This document shows positions 21,801 through 35,413 of a stretch of 64,000 bases of DNA, piece by piece. A program made the position numbers and the translations under genes. Origin of the DNA: Anaeromyces robustus (taxonomy: Eukaryota; Neocallimastigomycota; Neocallimastigomycetes; Neocallimastigales; Neocallimastigaceae); the NCBI GenBank assembly GCA_002104895.1, contig MCFG01000002.1, positions 302,501-366,500 of the forward strand. Reading direction: 5' to 3'. How positions within the stretch are numbered: the first letter of the stretch is position 1; every line of letters begins with the position of its first letter. Below the pieces are notes generated by a model. It was not told the origin of the DNA and did no database searches. It saw nothing but the letters and a program-made list of their open reading frames with translations.

Positions 21801-24800
21801 TAAACATTTAATTATTTAATTTTTTTAATTTTAATTATTCTCATAGAGGGAATCAGCCGTAATTAAAAAAAAAAATTTTTTTTTGTTATTTATTTTAAAA
21901 TTTACCTACTTTTTTTAGTAATTTATTTTATGCTGTTTTGTTTTGTTTTGTTTTTATGTTGTTTTTTTTTTGTTTTTTTTTTGTTTTTTTGTTTTGTTTT
22001 TTTCTGTTTTATGTTTTATTTGTATTGATGATACATTTGAATTTTTTAATTGTCATCATTATCATAAAACAAAAAAAAAAAAAAAATAAGTTTTAAAAAA
22101 AATTAAAAAAAAATTTTTTTTCTTATTAATTTTGTTAAACATTATACATATTTTATAAATGTAAAAATATATAAAATAATAATAATAAATAATAAACAAT
22201 ATCAATATTTTACAACTTCATACAACAAGTGTGACATTACATTTTAACATTTAGAATAATAATAATAATAAAATAATAAATAATAAATAATAACAATAAA
22301 AACGGTAAGGAATTTTTTACTTTACTCTATTATCAAATTGAAAAAAAAAAAAGTAAAAAATTTTTTTAAAACGGTATACATATATTAAAAATAATATTAA
22401 AATATACCACCACAAAAAAATACATAAATATACATAAAAATACATAAAAATAATAATGATAAAAATTTACATGCATAAAATTACATACACAATATAAAAT
22501 AATTGAAAATGTTTATTTTTTATTTAATTTATTCATGAACTTGATTTATTTATTTTTAATATAGATTTCTATATTTCTATATATATACCTATTTTTATAT
22601 ACATACCTATTTTATATACAATTATTATTATATACTTATTAATAAATAAATAAATAAAATTGATATATAAAAAAATAATTTAAATAAAAATAAATTTTAA
22701 GTTTCATTTATAATATTTTCTTTTTTTGTACTTTTGTATTACAAAAAACGATAATGTATTTAATACTATTTAAATATTGTATTAATTTTAATACTATTTT
22801 ATTTTATTTTATTTTATTTTATTTTATTTATTAAATGTTTCAATTTTTAATTTTTAATTTTTTATATCTTTCATTTTTATTCCTTTTAAAGAAATAAAAT
22901 GTTATTGAGGTTGTAAAAAAAAAATAACAAATAAAAAAAAAATTGAAAATAAAAAAAAAATAGGGGGAAATAAAATAAAAGAAAAGAAAAGAATTTAATG
23001 TATTAAAAATATATATTTTTTATTTTTTTGGTTAATTTATGGTTTAAAAAAAAAAAAAGAAATTATTTTTAATATGATTTTATGATTACACAAATAATAA
23101 AATATTAATAAAATAAATAATAATAAATAATACATACATGATTAATAATAATAATAATAATAATAATAAAATTTATTTTTATTTGATTTGATTTTAAAAA
23201 TTACCAATAAATTTTAACCTACCACTTAAAAATAAAAAATTTTAAACAATAGAAAAAGAGTTTTTTCTTAGTTTTAAGAAATAATTAAGAAATTAAAAAA
23301 AAGCAATCCATTAAAAATTAAGAATAAATAAATAAATAAGTATGTATCATACAAATAATAATAATAATAATAATATTAAAGATAATATTAATGATAATAA
23401 TAATAATATTAATAATGTATTCCTTAAATCATTAATCCTTATTAATCAATTGTTTTTAAATAATTATTGTTTTGAAATAATAAGTTGAACAAGTTAAAAG
23501 TTAAATATAATGGTCATCAATTATTAATCATAATTAATCATTAATTAAATAAATAAAAAGTAAAAAAGTTTAATTTTATTATTATTACTATTATTATTAT
23601 CATAAAATAAAAAAATGAAATGAAAATAAATATTTTTAATATAATGAGAACTTTTAATAATAATAATAAAGTGTTGCTTTTTTTTTATCATCGTTTTAAA
23701 TAAATAAAAAGAATATGTAATAAAAAGAATCATCATCTTACTTTTGTATTGTCTTTTTTATTATTTCAATTGTCTAATGATATTGTTATATTGTTTCCAT
23801 ACTTATTATAAATTATAAATTATGAATGATGTATTATAAATTATGAATAATAATTACAAATTATGTATAATGAATTATGTATAATGATATATATATAACT
23901 TTTTTAAAAAAAAAAAAAAAAAAAAAAAAGTAGTTGCATGCTTTTTACTTTTATTATTATTATTATTTAATATTATTATTTGAATGGATTTTCATGTTTT
24001 TTTCTTTTTTTTTTATTTTTTTAATATTATTAAATAAAAAAAAATTGTGGTGTAAATGATTTTCTTTTTTTTTTTTACGGTAATACAAAAAAAAAAAGGC
24101 ATTCCTTTTTATCATAAGACTTACTTTTTTCAAATGATTATATATTATATATTATATTATTATATTATTATATTTTTAATTATTATTTGATTATATTTTA
24201 ATTATTATTTATTATTATTTATTAATTATTATAATGTATTATTTATTATTCTTTTTTTTTTTATTATTTTAGTACTTTTTTTTAAAAAAAAAAAAAATTA
24301 ATTATTATTTTTTCCTTTTTTTAGTTGTAATTTCTTTTTTGTCTCCATTACTAATATTTTATATCCACTATCATCATTTTTTTAATTTATACAAAAAAAA
24401 TTAATATAGAAAAATTATTATTTTTTTTTTCTAAAAATAAAAATACACAAAAAAAACAGTTTTATTAAAAATAATATAATAAATCATTATACTAATACTA
24501 ATGACATTTTATATATATAATTATTATATATAATTATATTATTATTATATATTATTATTATGGGATAAATATATTATAGTTATATTTGAATCAAAATGAT
24601 TTTTATATTAAATATTATACATAATATATAAGGATAAATAATTTAATTTTAATTTTATATATAAACAATACACTATAATAAATATAGGTAACACTAAATA
24701 AACAATAATTATATATTAAATAAAGAAATGAATTGAATAATTATTATTGTTGTAAATTACATTAAAATGATATAATATATAATATTATAATATTTTAATA

Positions 24801-25055
24801 CATAATATATCATAAAAAATTAGAATAGAAATGATATAATACAATACAATATAATATAATATAATATAATTTTATAATATAATTTATTATAATTTATAAT
24901 TTATTATAATTTATAATATATCATATAACATAAAAAAAAAAAAGAAAAGAAAAAAGAATAATAATAAAAAAAATACTTATCATACAATGATTATATAATT
25001 ACATAATAATTAAATCATAGGTAATATGATTAATTACCTAATACAAAAATAATAT
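18877..25055. other. Gene desert, first part: simple A/T DNA
   Basis: The VOC stop is followed at once by AATAAA-type hexamers suitable for polyadenylation. After that come A/T repeats, TATG-rich repeats at 20702-20950 and purine-rich A/G tracts at 21354-21700; a 100-codon minus-strand frame there is a Phe-run translation. Several A-run/T-run junctions occur from 21.67 kb on. No gene, tRNA or transposon end is recognised. Confidence 0.7.
20737..20817. repeat. 9-bp minisatellite ATGTATATT, nine units
   Basis: Nine head-to-tail 9-bp units start at 20737. The first seven are ATGTATATT and the last two ATGTAAATT. Upstream lies a TTTTATG period-7 run (20703-20739) and downstream are degenerate TATTATG repeats, so the whole 20.70-20.95 kb block is TATG-derived. 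Confidence 0.9.
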
Positions 25056-25059
25056 TAAA

Positions 25060-25166
25060 AAAAAAAAAAATTTTTTTTTCTTTTTAGTTGGTGTAATGTA
25101 AAAAAAAAAAATTTTTTTTTTCTTTTTAGTTGGTGTAATGTAAAAAAAAAAAAATTTTTTTTTTTT
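25060..25166. repeat. 42-bp tandem duplication made of A-run/T-run junctions
   Basis: The sequence CTTTTTAGTTGGTGTAATGT follows an A-run/T-run junction at 25080 and again at 25122, exactly 42 bp apart, and a third A-run/T-run junction closes the array. Each A-run/T-run junction can fold on itself. Confidence 0.85.
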
Positions 25167-26279
25167 ACAATAATAATAATGAATAATAATAAATAATACA
25201 ATATGCAATTAACATTATTATAATTATTATTACTATTATGTTAAATAGAATTATTATTATTATTCATTATTCATTATTTAATTATAGTTATTATTATTAT
25301 TATTATTATTATTATAGAAGGATTCAATAATTAATAAAAAATAATCTTATTTATTAAATATTATTTATTATATAACTTTTGTAAGAAGATACTTAAAACA
25401 TATTATTATTATGATTATTATTATAATTATGACTAAATGATTAAATGATTAAATGAATAATACAATGAATAATACAATAATAAATATTTTTTTATTTTTT
25501 TGTTATTCGTTACTTTTTTTTTTTTATTTGTGTAATTTAAAGAAAGAAATGATATTTAAAAAGAAATAGAAAATTTTATATCTATGACAAAAAAAATAAA
25601 ATAAAATAAAAGGAAGATAAAACAAATAAAATATAAAAATATATATATATAAAAAAAAAAAGGAAAAATATGTAACATAATTAAATGAAATGCAATGCAA
25701 ATGAAATAAAATGAAATGAAATAAAATTTAATTTATTTATATTTTAATAATAATAATAAAAAAAAAAAACTTTATTTATTTATTTTAAAGGTAAGTAAAA
25801 AAAAAAATGAATAGAAATCAATTTAAATTTTTTTTTTTTACTTTACATTACTTTATTTTTATTTGTTTAAATGATTAATGATTTATGTATTAATTAATTA
25901 ACTAATTAATTATTTTTTATTAATTATTTTAATTATTTTATTATTTTATTATAAGTAAATCCTTTCTTTTTTTTATTAATTTTTTCTCTCTAAATCTTAT
26001 TAAACTTTGTTATTCAATGTTAATTTTAATTGGTGATTTAATAATTTTCTCCTTTAAAAAAAAAAAAAAAAATTTTTCTCTATTTTAATATTAATATTAT
26101 TAATAATATTTATTAAAAAAAAATTATTTATTAAAAAAAAAAATAAAAAAATAAAAACTTTATTTATTATTAAATTTATTATTGAATTAATCCTTATTTA
26201 AAATTATAAATTATAAATTTTTTTATTTTTTTAATTAGTTATTTATTAATAATTGGTTTAATTATTCATTTAATTATTA

Positions 26280-26326
<47 letters not shown>

Positions 26327-26635
26327 TCATCAAAAAGAAGAAAAAGAAAAAAAAATTTTTTTATTATTAATATTATTATTTATTATTATTTAATAGAAGA
26401 AGAAGATCAATTATTTTATATATATATATATTTTTTAAAAAAAAAAAAAATACCCTAGAATAGAAATTTTTCTATTGAAATTTAATTGATTCAAAAATAA
26501 AAAAATAAAAAAAAAAATTTATAAAATTTATTATTATTTATTATTTATTATTAGTCATTTGATTTAAAATCATTACTCATTTTTTTTTCTTTTTTCTTTT
26601 CTATTTTTTTACTTTTCTATTTTCTATTTTTTAAT

Positions 26636-26637
26636 AT

Positions 26638-26728
<91 letters not shown>
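26636..26728. repeat. (ATTT)23 microsatellite
   Basis: A 93-bp uninterrupted array of ATTT units, among the longest pure microsatellites in the window; likely length-polymorphic. Confidence 0.95.
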
Positions 26729-26729
<1 letters not shown>

Positions 26730-27012
26730 TGTTTAATTGTTTAATTTGTTTTCAATCATTACCATTTAAGGTAATACAATTTATTATTATAAAAAAGAAA
26801 AAAAAAAAAAAAGATCATAATTATTTTTTTTTTAACTATAAAAAATAAATAAAATAAATAAACTTTTAGTGTAATACAAATACAAAATAACAATTATTTT
26901 AGTATTATAATATATTTTATATTAAATAAATAAATTAATATAATATAATGTAATATATATATTTTATATATTTGTTTTATTTCTTTTACTATTTTTATAA
27001 AAAAACGGTAAA

Positions 27013-27045
<33 letters not shown>

Positions 27046-29246
27046 TATTGATTTATTATGTTTTAGATTACATTTAAACATTGTATATAATAAATTCATT
27101 TTAATTCATATTATTCATATACATTTAAATTTAATTATATAATAAATATAAATAAATGTTTATTTATAATAATAATTAAAATTAATTTTATTATAATCAT
27201 TTTTTATTTGTTAATTTTTAATTAAGAACAAAAAAAGAAAAATAAAACTAAAACTAAAAATGAAAAAAATGAAAATGAAATAATAAAAAAAAAAAGTAAA
27301 TAAAATCAAAAAACAAAAAAATACTAAAAAAAGAAAGAAAAAGTTTTAAAAAGTTTAAATCATAATTAAATTTTTTTTATGTTCTTTTTTTTTAAAAAAA
27401 AAAAAAAAAAAAGAGATGTTTTATATTTTAATATATTACAAAATATGACAATTTTTAAATTTAATTTTAAATATAAAATAAAAAAAAATGTTTTAATTTA
27501 TAATAATATTTTAATTTTAATTTTATTTTAATTATTTTATTTTAAATTTAAAAGTGGAATAAAATAATAATGAATGACAATAATAAAAATAATTAAATTA
27601 AATTAAATTAAATAAAAATATGTAAAAATAAAATAAAAAAAAATAAAAATTAAATTAAATTATATGTTAGAAAAAATTTATTTTTATTTATTCATTTTAT
27701 TAAAAAAAATATAATTAAATTTTTTTTTTATTAATTTTTTTATTCCAATAAATTTCATCATTTATTTATTTATTTATTATTTTTATTTCAATTTAATAAT
27801 GGGGTTATAAAATGAATAATTATTTTTTATTTTATTTTATTTTATTTTATTTTATTTATTATTTTTTGTGGTTTTATTTTCTATTTAATTATTTATTAAT
27901 TATTTATTATAAAAAAGAATTCTAATGACTAAAGGATTTCTTAGTATTTTTAATAATTTCAATTAGTTTTATATTTTTTACTTTTTTTTTTTTTAATAAA
28001 AAATTATATTAAAAGTTAAAACATTTTTCTAATACAAATAACAAATAATTACAAATAATAATTACAAAAAATAATAATACTAATAATAATAATAATTAAT
28101 AAAGAATTTAATTATTGATAATGATGACCAAAAGAATTAAAAACAATAAAAATTAAAAGTAAATATTAAAAAGTAAAAATAAAAATAACAATGGACTCTA
28201 CAATAAATTCCGTTTTTATTCATTTATTTTGTTTTTGTTTTTGTTTTTTGTTTTTTATCATAGATAAGATGAGATTTGATGAAAATGTTTTAAAATATAT
28301 TAAAAAAAAAAAAAAAATAATCAAAAAATCAAAAACAAAATAAAAAGTTAATGTAATATAATGTAAAATGGGATATTTGGATGATGGATATAAAAGAAAA
28401 ATATTTAATTTTTAATTTTTAATTTTAATAATAATAATAATAAAAAAAAAAAAAAAGATTTTCATTAGTTACTTACTTTAGATTTTCATTAGTTTAATTT
28501 TTTTTTTCTTTTTAATAAAAAAAAAAAAAAGGATAGAGTAAATTAAATTAAATCAACTTACCACCAACCAACCATTAAAAAAAATTTTTTTTTTATTTTT
28601 TTTTTATTTTTTATTATTAATTAATATATAAATAAATAAATATATATTTATTTATTTATTTAAATATAAAAAATTTTTTTAATATAAAAATTTAATCTAC
28701 ATTTACAGATCAAAAAAAAAAAAAAAAAAATTAAAAAAGAAAAAAAGTAGGAATGAAATGATAATGCATCCTAAAATTCCTAAAAATTCTTTTAATAATA
28801 TAATATAATATAATATAATATAAATTTTTATATTATTAAATATTAATCATATTATTTTTTTTCCTCTTTTTTTCTTTAATAACAAATAAAAATTATGTTT
28901 GTAATTATTTTTCAAACATAAATACATTTATATTTCTTTATTGTATTTGTATTTATTGTATTTATTTTAATTTATTATTTATTTATTATAATCAAGATTA
29001 TTATTAAAGGATTTAATAAATTTAATGATTTAATGATTTAATGATTTAATGATATATTTTTGTTTCAATTTCAATTTTAATTCTATATTTGGATTAGGAT
29101 AGAGATGATGACATGGATGGTTACCTAAAAAGTAAATAAAAGATATGTTTTAAAATATATATATTATTATTAATTATTAATGTATCATTAATAATATGAA
29201 CATTATTAATTATTAAAATTATTATTAATGTATTATTAATTCATTA

Positions 29247-29391
29247 TTTTTTGATACATTTTATATTATATTTTATTATATTATATTTTTATTAGTTAAT
29301 ATCCTATGGATTAATGTATTATTTATATTATTTTTTTATTTTTTTGATACATTTTATATTATATTATATTATATTTTATTAGTTAATATCC
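29247..29391. repeat. Diverged tandem duplication, period about 90-95 bp
   Basis: TTTTTTGATACATTTTATAT ... TTTTATTAGTTAATATCCT occurs at 29247-29305 and again at about 29339-29391. The two differ by small indels in the ATATT-rich middle. Confidence 0.75.
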
Positions 29392-30974
29392 TTATTTATT
29401 ATTAAAAATTAAAGAAAATATTCTCCCTCTTTCCTTCTTCTCCTCCTCCCTAAAAAACAATAAATAAATAAATAAATAACTTGTAATACTAATAAAAATG
29501 AATTAGTTTTATTTTTTAATTATTATTATTATTATTCCATTATTGCAATTTTTAATTTCCTTTAATATCTCAAACTATTTTATTTATTATTATTTTTGAA
29601 TTATTATTTTTTTTAATGATTTAAATATAATATATAGTTATAATATATAGTTCTAATATATTTATAATATAGTTATATTATATTTATATTATATTGAGAA
29701 ACAATATTATTAATTTTTTTATTTGTGTAACTTTTTTTATAAAGATAAAATGATAAAATGGTAACAAATTTAAATTAAATTTTTTTGAATTAAAGTTTGG
29801 AACAACTCAATATAAAAATAAATAAAAAAAAAGGATGAATGATTATAATAATTAATGAATAATTAATTATTTCATTATTTAATTATTTAATTATTTAATA
29901 TTAAATATTATATATATAAGTTATATAATAATAATAATAAATATATATAAAAATAAAAAGTTTATAAATTAATAAAATTTAAAAAATAAAAAAAAAAATT
30001 TTTTTTTTTTTTGTAAATCATGTCACACTTTTTTTTTATAATAAATTAAATTAAATTTATTTTTATTATTTTATTATTATTTTATTATTTTATTATTTTA
30101 TTATTATTTTATATTTTATAATTTCATTATGATTTATGGTTTATGGTATACATACCTAAATACATTAAATACATTAATACATTAAATAAAAAAACCATTA
30201 AAAATTTTAATTTTCTTTTTTGGTAGGTAGGTATGGTTTTAAATCTAGGATACAAATTTTTCTATAGTTTTAAACCTATATTAAAAATGTTATAAAATTT
30301 AATGTAAAGGTAAATTAAAAAATAGGTTGATAGGATTTATAATTACTATTATCTATTTTTATTAGGGTAGGACAATTTATTTATTTATTCATTATATATT
30401 TATTTATTTATTTATTATATATTATTATTTATTTAATTATTATTCTATTTATTTATTTATTTATTTATTATATATTATTTATTTATTAATCTATTTATTT
30501 ATTCAGTTATTTATTATATATTATTATTTATTTATTCATTCATTCATTTACTATTTATTAGCCAATTATCCGTAATATCCATCCATCTTGATAAATTTTT
30601 AATGACTTTCCTAAAATGGAAATTAATATATAATATTAGAATAAAAGAATAAAAGAATAAAAATAAAAAAAAACAACCAAACTACTAAATATAGTTATTA
30701 TTAAAATCATTTAATGTTATAAAAAAAAATGTCATCTATATACTTTTAAAAAAAAAAAAACTCCATAATTAGTATAAAATGGCTTTTAAAAAAAATTTTT
30801 TTTTTTCTATAACATATACAAAAAACAGAAAAAGAAAAAAAATGATGGATGAAAAATATTTATAAAAAAGAATTATAAGACAATTTATTTATTTATGATT
30901 ATAAAAACTATAATGATTTTTTATCTAATAATAAAATAAAAATAATAATAAAAATTATTATTATTATTATTATA

Positions 30975-31009
<35 letters not shown>

Positions 31010-32512
31010 TTAACAAAAAAAAAAAAAAGAATTTCTAATTTTGTTAATAAAACTTTTTTTTTCTTTATTTTATCTTAATCTATAAAATCTTTATTATCAA
31101 ATAAATAAATAAATAAATAAATTCAATTATTATTTTTTATTTTCTATTTTTTTTATATATTTTCTATTGTGTTTTAGATTTATTTATATTTAATGTTTTA
31201 AAATAAAAAAATAAAAGAATAAAAATAATGAATTTGTTAATAGAACATATGATTAACACAAATTAATGATTCATCTAAAAAAAAAAATAAAATAAAATAA
31301 TAATTAATTAATAATTAATAAATAATTAGCCAAAAGAAAAAAATAATAATAATTAAAATAGAATTAAGTTTAACAAATTTTATTTTATTTTTTATTATAT
31401 TAATTTAGATCTAAGATAAAAAAAAGATTTTTTTTTATTTTTTTTTTAAGTTTTTATTTTAAGTTTTAGTTTTAAATAAAAAAAAACATTTAATAAAAAA
31501 AAATGATAATTAAATATGTTTTAAATGTTAATTTTGTTTTTTTTTTGAAATCATTCCGTTCCGTTCAATTTTAATTGTATTACAAATTTCATTTAATATT
31601 CATTCATTCCATTTATTCATTCATTCATTATAGAATGTTTCCTTTGTTTATTATTGTTGTTGTTGATGATGATTTCATATTTAATATAATTCTTTCACAT
31701 TTATTATTAAATAAAAATTTTTTATTAATGATTCATTTTTTAATTTTTATTAGTATTAATATTATATAGAGTTTTTTTTTTTTGTATTTTTGTATTCTTT
31801 TTTTGGAAGAATAATAAAAACCTTATTATTATTATTATTTATTTTTTATTCTTGCATATCCTATTAACTTATATATATAATATTAATATATAATATATTA
31901 TATTATATATAATATATAATATATAATATTAATATTAAATATTCAAAAAAAAAAAAGAGAAAACTCTTTTTTTTTTATTGTTTTTTTTTTTATTTGTTTT
32001 ATTTTGTTTTATTTAATAATGTCCTTTTTTAGTTTAATTAATTTAAATTTAATATAATTTAAAAAATTAATAAAAAAATACTTTTTTTTTTTAATTTTTT
32101 TTTTTTTTTCGTTTTTTTATGTATTATTTTATGTATAATTTATTTTATTTTAATTAATATATGAATAGATTTATATTGATTTATTATATTATTAAATAAT
32201 ATAATATAATAAAAAAATTAAAATTAAAATTTTCTGTTTTAAGGATGATGAAAAAAAATAAATAAAGTTTTATAATTATTATTATTATTATTATTATTAT
32301 TCATTTAATGAAAGAAAAAAAATTATTATTAAATATTTTTATTTTATTACTTTATACATTATACTTTATACTTTTTTTTTTTTAATTTAAAATTAAATTA
32401 AAACTATTTTACAAAAACTCATACTATTAATTTATATTATAAAATTAAAAATGATAATACTAATAATAATAAAATTAAAAATATGATAATAATAATAATA
32501 ATAATATTTTAC

Positions 32513-32526
32513 GTGTGTGTGTGTGT
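32513..32526. repeat. (GT)7 microsatellite
   Basis: Seven GT units after ATTTTAC, followed by ATGTATATG. Dinucleotide repeats with G or C are very rare in this window. Confidence 0.9.
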
Positions 32527-34829
32527 ATGTATATGTTTTGTATAATAGAATATCTTACAATATAACCATTTATAATATCCCTACAATTAATATGGTATAA
32601 TTACAATGTAATACAATATAAATTAAATGAAATAATAAAAAATAAAATTATAATTATAATTATAATTAAAAAAAGAAATTATTAGAAGAATATAAAAATA
32701 TAAAAAATAAATAATTAATTAAATAAATATATCTATATATAAATATATACAATAAATTTTTTTTATTTTAATAAAAATTGTGTAACAGTTCTATAGAGGG
32801 AAAAAATTTTTTTTAATATATTTTTAAATTTTATATATGAATAATAATGTTATCAATGTTATATATAAAAGTTATAAATGTTATTATAATGTTATAATGT
32901 TAATATGTTACATCAAAAAAAATAAAAAAATAAAAATAAAATTCTTAATTAGGAAATTATCTTTTTTTAGAAATTACCATATAAAGTAAAAAAGTGTTTT
33001 TTAATTTTGTTTATGTAATAATATGCAGAGATGATTGATATTAAACTTTAAAATGTTTACATAAATTTTCTTTTTTTTTTTTTTTATTAATATTATAGCC
33101 ATATATATCATTAATGTCATTAATTATCATTATAATATTTATAGTCATTATTAATATTATACAATATATATAATATATATAATATATAATATATAATATA
33201 TAAATTTATATTTATATTTAAATTAATCTACTTTTTAATAAAAAAAAAAAAAGAGTGATTTCATTAATTTATTATTTATTACTCTATAATAATAACAAAT
33301 TAATAAATAATAATTAAATATAAAATTTTATATTATTACTATAATTCTAATTATATATTATTATTATATAATATTATATTGTATTATATAATTTTTTAAA
33401 AAAAAAATTTTTTTTTTTTTAAGTTTATTCATAGGAAGAACAAAAAGTAGAAAAAAAAAAAAACTCTCTTTTTGGTGTGGTGTTGAAAAAAAAAAAATAA
33501 AAATAAAAAAAAGATCTTCCTATTAAATTATAATTAAAATGGAATTATGAATTATGACTAATTTTTTTTTTCTTAAAAAAAAAATTTTATATTGTTCTCT
33601 TTTTTTTTTTATTTATTTTGTTATAGGTTGAAATCATTAATTATTATTATTATTTTATTAGTCATAAAATAAAATAAAACTATTATTTTATTATTATTAT
33701 TATTAATTATTATTATCCAAGATAACCGTTTTTATTTTATCATAAGATAATAATAATTATCATCATCGTTTGAAATAAAATAAAATAAAAAAAAAAAAAA
33801 AGTAAACAAACAAATTATATTATTTTTATCCTATTCATTAAGGATTGTTTTAGATACACATTTTTTTTTTATAATTAATATTGTTTTAAGGAACACATTT
33901 TTATTTTTTTTTTATAGAATATTTTATTATATTTATCATACTTTTTTTTTTTTTTACTTTTAATATTTCAACTTTTTTAATATTATTTATCTTTAATATA
34001 TTATTTATCTCATATAAAAAAAAGATTTAAAACTTTTGTATTACCACAATAAAAAAAAAAAATAATCCTTAACTTTTATTATAAATTTAATCAATAGAAT
34101 AAAAAAAAGGTAAAAAAAAAAAAATTTTTTTCTTTTTCTTTTTTTTTTTTTTTTTTTCACATTTCTTGTATGACTTGTATTACCTTGAAAAAAAAAATTT
34201 TTTTTATTTATTATTTATTATTTTTTTTTTTTTTTTTTTTTTGATGTTACGTCAGTGTCATAACTTTCTATTACAATTTTTTTCATTGTAATCAATAAAA
34301 ATTAATAAAATAAAATAAAAATTAATATATATGAAAAATAATAATAATAAAAAAAAACGGTCATTTTTTTTTTTATCTAAAAATGCTCTTTTTTTTTCTT
34401 TTTCATTTTTTTAAAAAAAATTTTCCATATATATAATATAATATAATATTAAAAAATAAAACACCTTGTTTATGTAACGTATGTAACCGATATATGTAAT
34501 TGTGTGGTGGTGTGTATGGGTATGATAATGATGAATAATAACAGAAACAAATCATTTTCTTTTTTCTTTTTTTTTTTTTTTTTTTTTAATGATGATAATT
34601 CGTTTAATAATCATTAGGATTATTTCATAATAAAGTAGGAATAGGAATAAAAAAAAAAAAACTAAAACGTTTTTTTTATAATATTAATTTATTTTAAATT
34701 AAATAAATTTTTTTTATTTTTCATAATGACTTTTAAAACTTTATATTATTCATTATTATTATTAACTATAACTATTATTACTATTATTTATTATTGTTGT
34801 TATTATTGTTGTTATTGTTATTATTCATA

Positions 34830-34876
<47 letters not shown>

Positions 34877-35383
34877 TAATGATAATTATAATTAAATATT
34901 TTTTTATATAGATAGTTTTTTTTTTTTTTTTTCAAGTTTTTCCATGATCATTTATTACCTACTTTTTTTTTTTTTTTTTTTTTTTAAAAGATGTGTTTCA
35001 CCAAATTTATTAAAATTAAAAAAAGAATTTTTAATATTTAACTCTATAGAATAATAGTATTATATTATATTTACTATATATTACAATATAAATTAATATA
35101 TCCAATATATTTATTAAATATATATTATTTATTTCATGAGTTAATTTTATTCAAAAAAAAAAAAAAAACGTTTTTTTTTTTTATTATTATGATAAAAATA
35201 ATATTTATATTATTAAAAAATTATTTATGATTATGATAAAAATAATATTATATTATTATTATTATTAAATTTTTATATTTATTATTTATTATAATAATAA
35301 CAATATTATTAAATTTTATTATTAAATTTTATTTTTATTATTTATTATTGTTTATTATTTATTATTCATAATTTTTTCTTATC

Positions 35384-35413
35384 TTTGAATTATGTGAAAA
35401 TACATAATTCAAA
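35384..35413. repeat. Perfect hairpin, 12-bp arms, 6-nt loop
   Basis: TTTGAATTATGT (35384-35395) pairs with ACATAATTCAAA (35402-35413) around GAAAAT. The following 60 bp (to about 35470) are more complex than the background, with TCAATAGTCATCAGTTCGTC, but no frame or RNA family is recognised. Confidence 0.65.
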